Made by a program: the position numbers and the translations under genes. A DNA stretch of 64,000 bases, taken from positions 472,503-536,502 of the forward strand of contig VCAZ01000131.1 in assembly GCA_005784505.1 (NCBI GenBank), given 5' to 3'. The stretch is from Bagarius yarrelli (lineage: Eukaryota; Chordata; Actinopteri; Siluriformes; Sisoridae). Below, one piece after another: positions 45,490 to 56,689 of the stretch. The notes under the pieces are model-generated. The model was not told the origin of the DNA, made no database searches, and was given only the letters and a program-made list of their open reading frames with translations. Positions within the stretch are counted from its first letter, which is position 1; each line of letters opens with the position of its first letter.

Positions 45490-45688
45490 TGATTTAGGTA
45501 GCGCAGTGGTTAAGGTGTTTGACTGCTAATTGGAAAAAAAGGGTTTGATTCCCAGCACCACAAAGCTACCACTGCTGGGCACCCCGAGCAAGGCCCTTAA
45601 CCCCCCAGTCAGTTGTATAAAAGAGATAAATGTAAGTCGCTCTGGATAAGAATGTCTGCCAAATGCTGGAAATGCTAATGTAAATGAA
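45490..45688 (+). mobile_element. SINE copy, full length
   Basis: Head GTAGCGCAGTGGTTAAGGTG with an A-run in place of the GATC segment; intact tail ending AATGTAAATGAATG. It lies 45 bp from the L2-like 3' end. Confidence 0.9.
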
Positions 45689-45948
45689 TGCATGTTGAAG
45701 GCAATGTCTGTATCATGGGTCGATTCTTTTGAAAAAGATTCCACTAAAAAAAATTCGTAAACTCGCTTTGGGTTGGGTTTTCAGTGATGCAAACAAGCTT
45801 TGAAAGGTACCCAAAAATGCTTTGTTTGCCAATGCCAAATTTTAGTTTAGCGAAATGAAAGACATTTCTAAGACAAGGTTCCACTGACATTTATAAATAA
45901 TGATATATATTCAGTCAAACAAATGAAATTAAACAATAAATTTGTTCT

Positions 45949-46142
45949 GGGAAATGGTGGTTAAGGTTTTGGACCGATACCAGATAGACCGGGGTTTGAT
46001 TTTCAGCACCACTAGGCCACCACTGTGGGCCCCCGTCAATTGCTCAGTTGTATAAAAAGAGATAAATATAAGTCGTTCTGGATAAGGGCCAGTGCCATCT
46101 GCCACCGTTGGGTCCTTGAGCAAGGCCCCTAGCCTCGTTTTG
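45949..46142 (+). mobile_element. SINE copy with partial body duplicated after the tail
   Basis: Head GGTGGTTAAGGTTTTGGACC to tail GTCGTTCTGGATAAGGGCC. A second body piece then follows (CTGCCACCGTTGGGTCCTTG, AGCAAGGCCCCTAG). Confidence 0.82.
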
Positions 46143-46179
46143 CTCCAAGGGCAATCTATCATGGATATATTTGCACTCT

Positions 46180-46265
46180 AAGCACAACTAACTGTGCTGA
46201 GATTTTTGTAAAGAAAATAGTTTTACTGTGCTGTAATGTATTTGTGACAAATAAAGACAAATGAG
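46180..46265 (+). repeat. possible retrotransposon 3' end
   Basis: CTGTGCTGTAATGTATTTGT, then GACAAATAAAGACAAATGAG, looks like a polyadenylation-type ending of a dispersed element; not firmly identified. Confidence 0.35.
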
Positions 46266-47669
46266 TTACATGAACACGCTATACAAATTAAATTGAATCG
46301 GATGCAATTGTGTATTTTTGTTTAAAAGAAATCTGATTAACTTGTCTGGTGTGATGGGACATTTTATCAAGCTAGAAACGTTAAATACTAAGGTTCTGAT
46401 CTGTAGCACCCTGAAGAAGCGAAACACTTTAAAAACTCTGCGAGAACACAAAGGCTACATTCTGTTTGTTTCATCACATCAGCTTAAAACCTTGAAGCTT
46501 TTTATGTGTCCCTTTTCTGCCTCGTGTCTCTTTGTCATTTCTTACATTTTGTCATTTTGACATTTTCATTTGTGTTCACAGCTGCACCCGGGAAAATGAG
46601 CCACTTTACTTGACGTGTCCTTGTCCGAGAGTTAAGCGCCGTTCTCCTCGACTTTCCAGTATTTTTGGGGTTTTTTTTTGCCAGCAATATGGCAGATTCT
46701 GATGTGCGCAAAGACATTTAGCTTGATGACACCACTCTGTCCAGCCATCTGAAAGCTATCTGGGTCCAAAAGATGAATCAGTTGTCTACATTTATGGACG
46801 AGGGAACGTGGTGACGAGTGACATGACGATTAGAACGATTTTTCCACCGTCTGGTAGGAAAATCCAGCCAGCATTATAGAAGTCTTGATGGCGTGTATTG
46901 TAATGGGAGAAATAACAAAAGATAAAGATCTGTCTCGCTTTCCGGACAGGGACGAATTACAGGGAATTTAGTAACAGACGATTTGATCCACTGTATCAAT
47001 TCAGTAGCCGAGAGTGGACACTTTAGATAGTGGACCGAAATTTCAATATATAAGGTTTTTACTTCACATTCCAGTGTTGTTTGTGTCGCTTCAAGCCACA
47101 GTAATCCTACATCAGTATTCAATACACCGATCTAACTCCAGACTTATGCACTGCTCAGACAGTTGTGTAGCAAAAAACAGAGGCATTTTACTGACCTTGA
47201 ATTTAAGCTGTTTTATCTCCTGGGATATCGGCTCATGTGTTGGAAACGGATTAACTTTAGCATCATGGTCTGATGTCTATCCCTAAAATTCATAATCTGC
47301 TTCTTCAGTCTGTATTTTTTATCACTTAGTGTTTCGGGGGTCAGTGTTTACCTTATCTTAAATCGAACATATCGGTACAGTAGCGATATATATACATATT
47401 TATCGCTACTATATTTATCGTAATTAAATATATATATTTTAATTACAGATGCAAGAGCTGTTCGTTCCATTAAGCCAGTTTTACACCATTTCTGATCAGA
47501 CGGTGTCTGATACATTGGCCTAGAATTTTGAATCTGCTCCTTTACACCTTATTCTCTATCCAGTGAAATTTTTTTAAAGGTTCATAACAGGTGTCTCCCA
47601 ACCACTGCCCCAGGAACAGGATACAACCCAACCCCATATTAGGACCATTCCTGTTATAAACATGGTTTC
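46266..47669. other. unique intron
   Basis: Bases 46570-47290 are repeat-free and moderately GC-rich. Several short frames on both strands lack motifs. AT-rich around 47380-47440. Confidence 0.4.
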
Positions 47670-48020
47670 ATTTAATAAGGCAAGCTTTCCTTCGGTGAAG
47701 AAGAAGAAAAAAAGACAACCCTAATTAGTTCATGTGTGTGTATGTGTGTGTGTATGGGCCGCCGGGGTAACTTTTAAAAAGCATGTGATTTAAGAGTGGG
47801 CTCTAATTGGCTTGCTTTAAATTCCTTCCATTCGAACGCAATATTGTTTTTTAGATTTTCAGCTTTATGTAATTGAGGTGTTGCGATGTAAGTCAGTTTC
47901 CCCTCTAGTGGAGAACATTAGTATTACAGCCTTCATCATAGAATCCAATGATTTTCTTATTACTGATAATAAACCTACATTAAACTCAATAATAAAAATC
48001 TAGATTTTAATTATAAAGGT
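47670..48020 (+). repeat. triplicated non-coding segment, copy 1
   Basis: Shares with copies at 49149 and 50660 the ordered words TTTAGATTTTCAGC, TCCCCTCTAGTGG, TTACAGCCTTCATC and TAATAAACCTACATTAAA. Confidence 0.7.
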
Positions 48021-48207
48021 TGTTGTTCAAACTAAAATCCACCTTAATAGTCGAATAATTTGTTTGATTTACTACCCACCAACAGAACACTATGTTCAAC
48101 AGAACGCTCCATGGTGGTGGATCAGGTGCTGCTCCACACCAGCCAGCAAGAAAATTTCAGAGACAACAAAAGGACTGAATGGTTGTTGTTTTCTTTCGTC
48201 TTTTAAT

Positions 48208-48390
48208 AGTGGTGGCTCATAGTTAAGGTGTTGGACTGCCAACCCGAAGATTGTGGGTTCGATTCCCAGCTTCACCAAGCCACCACCGCTGGACCCCTGA
48301 GCAAGGCCCTTAAATTTATCTCATTTATACAACTGAGCGTTAAGTCACTCTGGATAAGGATGTCTGCCAAATGCTATAAATGTAAATGTT
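48208..48390 (+). mobile_element. SINE copy with a 25-bp internal inversion
   Basis: After CCCTTAA the segment 48314-48338 reads ATTTATCTCATTTATACAAC plus TGAGC, the exact reverse complement of the usual order. The normal tail follows (GTTAAGTCACTCTGGATAAG). About 10 bp of the neighbouring body is missing. Confidence 0.9.
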
Positions 48391-48456
48391 CGATACACCC
48401 TGCTTTTGAAAAGCAGTACACATTTATCTGTACACTCATCACAAAATAATCATAAG

Positions 48457-48660
48457 GGGAAGTGGTAGTGCAGGAGGTTCAGGTGTTGGGATGCTAATTG
48501 GAAGTTTGAGTCCCGGCATCACTAAGTTGCCACTGCTGGGCCCCTAAGCAATTGGGGTTTACAGGTCTTGCTCAAGGGCCCAGGAGTGGCAATTTGGTGG
48601 TGGTGGGAGTCGAACTTCCAATAAGCAGTCCAACACTTTAACCGCTGTGCTACCACTTCT
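48457..48660. mobile_element. foldback of two SINE 5' halves
   Basis: The plus arm 48457-48551 (GGGAAGTGGTAGTG...GGGCCCCTAAGCA) is followed at once by the minus arm 48552-48660 (ATTGGGGTTTACAGG...GTGCTACCACTT). Neither half has the V-like tail. Confidence 0.88.
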
Positions 48661-49148
48661 CATAGTTTCTAACAAATCAGAATCCAGAAATCAGCAGTGC
48701 TTTGTGCTAAAACACTTTTTATCTGTCCAGATTGGAGAAAGAAATGCCCTTGCTGGTTGCCTCTAATAAATCACATTTGCACTGGGAGTTGTCATGCTTG
48801 TATTAAAGCCTTGCACTGTGATTATCTTTTTCCCGCTTCCAGGTTCAGCACTGCTAAGATTTATTCACACACACACACCTCTGAGAGAGTTCTTTTATAT
48901 ACTCTAATTGAAACACAAGGGGGTCAAGGGTAGGCATGGGAATTTGGAGATTTGAGCAAGGTGGCCTGCTGCAGGTGTATATTGTAGCATGCAACCTTAG
49001 ATTAGCCAAACTCTACTTGTAAACATAATCCAGGTTTGCTAGACCACCCGTTACTGCCTGTTTATTTACCCTTGGTTATGATCAAACAGCTGCTCACAGC
49101 TGGAGGAAATCAATAGTCGGCATGGCAAAGAGTAATACACCAACCAAC
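48661..49148. other. unique intron between triplication copies
   Basis: (CA)n of about 7 units at 48868; no gene. Confidence 0.4.
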
Positions 49149-49635
49149 TTGGTTTCATTTTATAAGACGAGCTTGCCTCCGGAGAATAAGAAAAAAAAAG
49201 ACAACTGTAATTAGTTCGTGTGTGTGTTTGTGTGTATGGGCCACCAGTGTGATTTTTAAAGAGCATGTGATTTAAGGGTGAGCTCTAATTGGCTTGCCTA
49301 ATATTCCTTTTATTCTTCTTGTTAGCAAATCAATATTGTTCTTTAGATTTTCAGCCTGATGTGATTGCAGCGTTGCGAAGTAAGTCATGCCCTTTGTTGT
49401 TTTCCCCGTTTGGCTCCCTCTACAGCCATCATCTCTGAATCCAATTGCTATAAATGACTGAATTATTTGAATGATTATCTTGATGACTGATAATAAACCT
49501 ACATTAAACCTAAATTCATTAAATCGTGCTAAATTTATTGCATTCTTTAACAGTTGACATTTAAATTTCTAATATTTTAGCTAGCAATAATGATACATCA
49601 TCACCATTGGCTATTTACAGTCCTGCGACAAAGTA
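49149..49635 (+). repeat. triplicated non-coding segment, copy 2
   Basis: Most complete copy. Its first part matches copy 1 (ATAAGACGAGCTTGCC.., GCATGTGATTTAAGGGTGAG) and its last part matches copy 3 (TTCTTTAACAGTT, AATATTTTAGCTAGCA). Confidence 0.75.
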
Positions 49636-49919
49636 AGACTAAAGTGTAAGTCTTAATCTCTTCTCTTTGGCCTTTCAATGCTGATCATCGTTAGCTGATT
49701 ACCATCACGTTCGGTTCTTAGTTCCTGGTTTGTTGAGCTGGTTTGTTGGGCGGTACAAGTTTTTTAACACACCCCCCCCTCCACTCACCTCTCCCATTTT
49801 GGACCTTGTTACAGCTCTTGACTCTGTTTATAAAAAAATATGCATGAGAATAAAGGTCTACTAGCACGCTACACTCCTTTAGCAAGTATTTATTGCTCAC
49901 GCTTGGGTGAGTGTGTGTA

Positions 49920-49945
49920 TGTGTGTGTGTGTGGGGGGGGGTGTT
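49920..49945. repeat. (TG)n and G run
   Basis: TGTGTGTGTG followed by ten G; purine-rich strand asymmetry. Confidence 0.85.
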
Positions 49946-50417
49946 AGGGGCTGGTGGTGGTGGTCAAGAGCTGGTGTAGGAACCGAGCCCTGAGGGAAGC
50001 TCCAGGGTAGTGATGATGAAACAGACTAAGTTAATTAATTGACGTAGATCAGAACAACTGCAATGCCAGACTCACTTCTTATATATAGGGGTGGGGGCAT
50101 TAGGGGTTGATTTAACACTACATTAGCCTGATGACACTTAGTCTTAAAGCTAGTCTTAAAGTACCTGAAGGAAAGTCTGTGTGTATCCTTTAACTGCTGA
50201 TAAAAAAGACTGCTAAGACATTTCTTTAGATGTTAAATGTTAGGCAATTTTTTCTGCTACATTAAATTGAACCGGGGGCTGGAAATATTTTATATAAATA
50301 AAAATAAACCAGTCGTGTAGCAGATAAAAGCCTGTTTTAAATCCTTGCTGTGTCGAACGTGCAATATTTGCCCTTCCAAAATAACTGTTTAAAAGTTATC
50401 CAAGTATATCCAAGTTA

Positions 50418-50422
<5 letters not shown>

Positions 50423-50505
<83 letters not shown>
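50423..50505. repeat. (TA)n(CA)n microsatellite
   Basis: About 34 TA units pass into about seven CA units. Confidence 0.95.
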
Positions 50506-50506
<1 letters not shown>

Positions 50507-50659
50507 TCACAAATGAGTAGGAAAAAAACCCTTCTCTCCTGTTATTTTACCGTTAGTAATAAAAACCCTATGTAGTTTATATTTGTTTGTGAAAAAAGAA
50601 TGTAATTTGTTTACATTCTTTTTTTAAATTGTCTTTGGGTCGCAGTACCCAGAACCCTC

Positions 50660-51020
50660 CCACTTTTGTTTTTAGCAAATCAATATTCTTTTGAAATTTT
50701 TGGCCTCATGTGATAGGACTATTCTCAACGAGTCTCATTTCTGCTTAACTGGATGTCATGCCTTTTATTGTTTTCCCTCTACTGGACAACAGTAAAATTA
50801 CAGCCTTAAATCTGATTATATAAGTGGCTAAATTATTTAAACGATTACCTTGATAGCTTAATTACGGATAACAAAACCAAATCGAACTTAAATTCACGAA
50901 TTTATGTCACGTGTATTGTGTTCTTTAACAGTTTACTTTAAGATTAACATTTTCAATATTTTAGCTAGCAGTAATAATACTATTTACAGTTACATTGTTA
51001 TTTACATAACAGTCCTGCAT
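50660..51020 (+). repeat. triplicated non-coding segment, copy 3
   Basis: TTTTAGCAAATCAATATTCT, TTTTCCCTCTACTGGA, TTCTTTAACAGTTTAC and AATATTTTAGCTAGCAGTAA align in order with copy 2; about 1.5 kb downstream of it. Confidence 0.75.
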
Positions 51021-51029
51021 TACCACCAA

Positions 51030-52299
51030 TTTCATTTAAAATTCCCCAAAAACTGTTTTCATTGATTTCTAACATAAAAAAAAAACTTTCAAAACCTGAG
51101 AGAAACAGGAAGGCAAACCTTGATTTTTTTTCTATGATTAAGAGTTTCTAGTCATAATTTTTCATTGCCTCAACAATTTATTCTTATTAAATCTTAATTC
51201 CCGGACATTTTCCTGAAGGCAAAAATATCTCATACGTAGTAATGACATTAAAATAAAAATCAATATTAACAATAAAAAGGCTGTTTTCAAAATACATTAA
51301 TACACACCGTGAATTAATGTAAAAACTACTTTTAGTTCTGATTTTATTGCATGCGTTACTTTAGATTCTTTTCATCAACATCTCGAAATCTATTATGAAA
51401 ATGTTTGCAATCCTCAGAGCAGATGTATTGAGAGATTGAAATGGGGAGCTTATATCGCATATCCCGGGGAATACACTGCTGAAAGATGTATTACATAAAG
51501 GATTAAAATTTCATTTGTGTATAATGAATTCCTGAGTAATATGAAAATCCCCGACACATAATCCAAAGCGGGTTTCACCTTTCTGCCCAGATTTGATTGA
51601 AGAGAAAGACGAAAAACATGATTTCCTTTCGATAGGAGCTTGAAGCTAAAAATTGAATCAAATCTAAAATGAACAAATGAGTTAATAAGTGTTAATAATT
51701 AAACGAATAGAAACATTCAATGCTAAGCATAGAGTAAAACCTGTAATCGACAGAATCTATTCGACTGTATGGCAGAAATCTACACAAAAGAAGATGATAA
51801 AGCAGCAGTTTTAGAAAAATATATCTACAAATCGTTTAATGGGAGTAACTATAGAGAGGTAAGAAATCTTCAGGGCAAATAAGAGAAGCTATTGATTGCC
51901 TAGAAACTCCAAAAGTGAGCTTAAGAGTGTGGATTTAAAAATGAGGAATCTAATGAAGCCAGAATTTAATTTTTTTTCTTTGGCACAATCTGCAACCATT
52001 TGGCAAAACATTAAAACCATTTTAACTGATTTGAAGCATGGTGGTGGGAGTATCACATCAAAACTTTCCTTTTTTTATTTTTTTTTTCCTTTTGTTATAC
52101 CACCCTTCTTTCTGCCTAACTTTTGTTAAAATGGCCTTCTGTTGCATTGTGTCAAGTTCATTCTACTGTTTAAAATAATAGATTCAATAGTGGATATTTC
52201 AAAGGATATTTTATCTTCGAAACAATGCAAAAAAAAGTTTTGAACTGAATAAATAATCTGTGAATATATTTGAAAAATCAAGAATCTATGTATTTTGCC
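51030..52299. other. unique AT-rich intron
   Basis: Bases 51370-51620 are unusually free of low-complexity tracts and could be conserved. The frame at 51896-52129 has no motif. Confidence 0.4.
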
Positions 52300-52985
52300 A
52301 AAGTTTTCAGTAATTCATGGAATATAATTATAAATATGCGTCCGATCTTAGACCTACGCTGGGTAAACCGGGCCATCAGGCAACTCCAGTTCAAGATGCT
52401 GACCATCACAAATCAAGTCCGAAGACTGGTTTGTCAAAATAGACCTCAAAGATGGATCTTAATGGAATCTTCCTTTTGGCCTCTCTCTTTTTTACATCGC
52501 ACAATCATGAAATGCATGAATGCTGCACTGGCTCCTCTGTCTTTTGAGGGCATCTGCATGCTTAACTTCATAGATGACTGGCATAGAATACTAGAATACT
52601 GGCATTGGAAAGAAAACAGCAGGCAGTTCGGCATTGTGGTGCTGTTCTTGCTTGTATCCAGGGGTTGGGACTAAGAATCAATGCCCAGAAAAGCTCAGCC
52701 CAGACTATTAACTATTTAGGGGTTTACTGGGACCCGGTAGTAATGCAGGCCTGAGTCAATTCGACACTGACAGCCGTGATAGAATAAAGGAGGGACAGTA
52801 GTTCACTGTTGCAGGGCAGTTTCAAGCAGTTAGGCAACTGGGCCTAATGGCAGCAGGGTTTAATGTGATGCTTTTTGGCCCGCTGAATATATGACCGCTA
52901 TAGTGATGCCTACTTCTATCATAGGTTCACAACACAGTAATGACGTGGCACCCACATGCGCAGTTGCACTCCGGCGACCCGGGAA
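52300..52985 (+). pseudogene. DIRS-like retroelement reverse transcriptase, decayed
   Basis: The plus strand encodes RPILDLRWVNRAIRQLQFKM, then ALAPLSFEGICMLNFIDDW, in which FIDDW replaces the family's YIDDW active-site motif. A frameshifted continuation reads NAQKSS and YLGVYWDPVVMQA, then a stop. These are the RT (domains A-C, thumb) motifs of tyrosine-recombinase DIRS elements. The segment after FKMLT is deleted or scrambled. No recombinase or terminal repeats are seen. Confidence 0.75.
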
Positions 52986-53319
52986 ATAATAAAGGAAATT
53001 TGCCCCAAAAATATCTTAAAAAAAAAAAAAAAAAGTTGAAAAAAAGTGTGTAAATAAATTAATACATAAATGCACTGTAACTTATTTTGAGGCAAGAATG
53101 TTTTTTTGTCATTTAGCTGTTTTTTTTATTTTTTCAAAAGCTAATATTCCACTAACCGCTACCTGAATCTCGAAGAAAATAAAAAAAAAAAAAATCTCAC
53201 CTGCCGTCCCTATAATTACAGACTAAAGCTATGACTTTGTATTTGTTGGACTGCAAAGCCTTGGGATTTTTTTGTACAAAAAAAAAACAATAAAAAATAT
53301 ATATATATATATATATATC
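52986..53319. other. A/T-rich intron
   Basis: A runs at 53018 and 53179, and a (TA)n run at 53298-53317. Confidence 0.5.
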
Positions 53320-53401
53320 CTTTGGATTCGCAGAAAAAAATATCGATGCATATATATATATATATATATATGCATCGATATTTTTTTCTGCGAATCTAAA
53401 G
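53320..53401. repeat. 82-bp near-perfect palindrome with (TA)n centre
   Basis: CTTTGGATTCGCAGAAAAAA on the left and TTTTTTCTGCGAATCTAAAG on the right, each followed inward by TATCGATGCA/TGCATCGATA and a TA core. One mismatch in the 31-bp arms. Confidence 0.93.
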
Positions 53402-53944
53402 ACTGATTTAGCGCGTGCCAAGTGGAATCTTGGAAATCCCACACATGCAGATAATCACAAGAAAGTCACAAGAGTTTTATTTTCCTATTTTCTCTTTTTT
53501 TTCTCTTTATATCCTGAACTGCATGCTTCATGTCCTCAGAGGGCTGTCCTATATCTCGCCATATTAACTCTATATTATTTATTTGCCTACTGTTGCTTAT
53601 GAACACCTTTTTTTTCCTGTGCTCATTCATTTGTTCATTTATTTATTTATTTATTTATTTATTTTTTCTCTGCAGCATGCATGAAAAAAGATTCCCCTCC
53701 TACTCAGTGACTTTTCCTATAAATAGGTCAGAACAGGAACAGACTTGCCGTAAAGACGACCGGTTTAAGGGACTTAATAAAGCAAAGTGCCACAATGGAA
53801 ATAAGTTAATAAAACTTTATTGCGTTACCCTTGACAAGAAAGATGTAACTGTGTATTATTACTATTTGTGTGTCGGATAAATTCAACTCAACTCAAAAAA
53901 TAAATATGTTTTATGGCAAAATCAGTGCGATTAAATTTATAAAA
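53402..53944. other. unique intron
   Basis: An (ATTT)n run at 53638-53663. The 116-codon frame at 53530-53880 has no motif and begins in low-complexity DNA. Confidence 0.4.
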
Positions 53945-54097
53945 ACGGTGGACGTCCTTATCCAGAGCGACTTACATTTATCTCTTTAATACACCTGAGC
54001 AATTAAGGGTTAAAGGCCTTACACAAGGGCCCAGTAGTGGAAACTAGGTGGTGCTGGGAATCGAACCCTGTTATTATATAGCAGTCCAACACTTTTC
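53945..54097 (-). mobile_element. SINE copy
   Basis: GGACGTCCTTATCCAGAGCG through TATAGCAGTCCAACACTTTT; both extreme ends missing. Confidence 0.88.
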
Positions 54098-54318
54098 GAG
54101 ACATGTCATGTGATTTAAAAGAAGAAAAAAAATAGATTTGTCACTTAATTTTATTCACTTATTTTTTTTTCATTTGTTGCCGTTGCATTTAAAATAGCTC
54201 AGCAAGTTAAGCAACAAATCTGCATCTAATTTTACGCTGAGCTTAAATGTACCAATGCAGAAACTGGGATTTTGAAGAGTTTAATGTAAATGAATGTGTG
54301 GCACAAACATCTATAATT

Positions 54319-54484
54319 GGGGAATTGGTAGCTCATTGGTGAGGGTGTTAAACTGCTGATTGGAAGATTATGGGTTCCGTTCCCAATACAACCACTCTGA
54401 CAAGGTACTTAACCCCAACTGCTCTGTTGGATAAGAACAATGACATAAATGTTAAGTTGCTCTAAATGGCAGATATGTTAATGT
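54319..54484 (+). mobile_element. SINE copy, diverged
   Basis: Head ATTGGTAGCTCATTGGTGAG, body shortened to ACCACTCTGACAAGGTACTT, decayed tail. Confidence 0.75.
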
Positions 54485-54771
54485 CAGGGAGGTTTTGAAC
54501 ATCATACACCTTCCGGAAGACCCGTGGCAGCAATAGCTTTCACGCACTTCCCTCTGACAGGAGGCTGCGGTCCGTTAAGACCAAAACCTTACAACACAAC
54601 AACAGTTTTTTTCCGTAGGCACATGGTCTCCTCTGCAAAATATAGGACTTACTACCATCTCCTATTTGCCTTCTCAGATATCGTTAATCAACCCTTTACG
54701 TTGCACCGAAGTCGGTCATGGAGCGTCAATGGCCTGCAGATTATAAATAGCAACACCTTAGTTAGTTAGTT

Positions 54772-54846
54772 CAGGTGTGTTTGATTATAGTTGAAGCTAA
54801 ACTCTGCAGGACATCGATGCTCCATGGCCGAGTTTGGTGACTCCTG
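54772..54846. mobile_element. hAT-like nonautonomous element, right half
   Basis: AGGTGTGTTTGATTATAGTT, AACTCTGCAGGACATC and GAGTTTGGTGACTCCTG; lacks the left half. Confidence 0.6.
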
Positions 54847-54900
54847 ACTTTCCGGCTCTTCCCACCATGGCTGGGTAACCCATGTTCCTTTTCTGCTTCC

Positions 54901-55353
54901 ATTTACATTTTTTGACATATGGCAGACCCTTATATCCAGAGGGACTTTATTTAGGCTGCATTTACACTGCACTGCACAAGTGACCCAATTCCGATTTCTT
55001 TCCTCCACGTGGCACAGATTGGATTTCACTCATGGCAGTGTAAGCTGAAAAAAAGCACATGGATACCGATATTTTTAAAGTGGATTTAGGCCTCATTTGT
55101 ATGTAGTAATAAATTGAATATAAATTGGATTTGCACAATAGATCGGATTTTTTACCGGTCAATGAGAGTCGAACGTCATTGAATAAGCGACGGATACAGG
55201 TACATTTTAAAAGATGATGTAAGCGGGTCATCAAAAACAATCGGCTATAGTCACAAAATTGGAACTGGACATCAAGACCTGCAGTGTAAATGCAGCCTTT
55301 TACAACGGAGCAACTGGGGGTTCTTGACTTTGCCTAGGGGCCCAGCTGTTGTG
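54901..55353 (-). mobile_element. SINE split by a MITE
   Basis: Tail part 54901-54953 (GACATATGGCAGACC, CCAGAGGGAC) and body part 55298-55353 (TTTTACAACGGAGCAACTGG, GGGGCCCAGCTGTTG) join up once the MITE between them is removed. The head is lost. Confidence 0.75.
54954..55297. mobile_element. 344-bp MITE with 18-bp perfect terminal inverted repeats
   Basis: Ends GGCTGCATTTACACTGCA and TGCAGTGTAAATGCAGCC are exact complements. The interior has no transposase. A right-end relative lies at 9712-9821. Superfamily is not decided: the target duplication is unclear (TTTA on both sides at most). Confidence 0.88.
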
Positions 55354-56283
55354 AGAAGATAGAAGACGTCAATAAACTGAAGCACTAAAGCTCCGCTGCA
55401 TTATGTCCTTCTGCTAGAAGTAAAGTGAAAGCCACCTTATAGACTGCATGTTAATTAACCATGACGATTAATATGCGGATCATTGAGAGGGGTATGATTC
55501 TTTACCAAGAGTCTGGAAATAAAGGCTCACAGCGAACTGGCTTCCTGACTCAGAGCAGCATGTGAAGAATCGGATGCTGTAAGTCATCTACAGAGAACTG
55601 TGTGAACTGGAAAAAAAAAAAACATCTGACACTTTTATGCAGTTGTCATTGTGTATGCGTGGTAATATCCTAAAGATGCCACAGCACTCCTGCGAGGTTG
55701 TTCATAAGCTTGCCGAACGATGACTAGGACGATAAATTCTCCTCGTTCTATTTGTGCGGCTGTGTTTTCCAAAGTGTTGACTTCTGGTTTACATGCCATC
55801 CAGCGCTTTAATCTATCGCCTCCATCCAGAACACTAAGCGCATTATGTTGATTTAGAAGTGGCGTGTCCTTGTCTCCAGGTGCACAGGAAAGAGACGCAG
55901 CCCCCCTGCAACGCGTTCCCCGGCTTGCCGTTTTCACCAGATTCAATCACTTCCTTCACATAAAAGCCAGAAATGTATAACGTGAATGGGAAATGCACAA
56001 TAACTGATAAATCTGTCAAAGCGCCTCCTTTAACGCTGCTTTTAAAGGCTGGTAAAGCAGCTCAGATGGGAGGCCTTTTTTCCTTGGCTGTGATTATGGA
56101 GGAAATAAGGCCATGAGCACCAAACCGGAACTGAGCAATGGGAAAAAATGGACGGAGCTCCAAAGCAGCTGTGGCGAAGTGAAGGAGGGATAAAAGATTT
56201 TTTCAATAATATCAACTACGTCACCATGGTAACATGACATGTACTGAAATGTCCTCTCATTCTGAGTGCATGTTTAACCTAAT
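55354..56283. other. unique intron, candidate conserved block
   Basis: A repeat-free stretch with GCATGTTAATTAACCATGAC and GATTAATATGCGG (homeodomain-type TAAT words) at 55445-55480. The 103-codon minus-strand frame at 55635-55946 has no known domain. Confidence 0.4.
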
Positions 56284-56296
56284 GATAGAATTGATG

Positions 56297-56349
56297 GTCT
56301 ATCTGTTTGTCTGTCTGTATGTTTATCTGTCTGTCTGTCTGTTAGTTTG

Positions 56350-56428
<79 letters not shown>

Positions 56429-56430
56429 GG

Positions 56431-56470
<40 letters not shown>

Positions 56471-56519
56471 ATGTTTATCTATCTGTCTGTCTGTCAGTTT
56501 GTCTATCTATCTATCTATC

Positions 56520-56556
<37 letters not shown>

Positions 56557-56561
56557 GTATG

Positions 56562-56629
<68 letters not shown>

Positions 56630-56643
56630 ACTGTCTGTCTCTC

Positions 56644-56689
<46 letters not shown>

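Noticed and set aside
53530..53880. 116-codon plus-strand frame
   Set aside because: Low-complexity start, no motif, no splice-site support.
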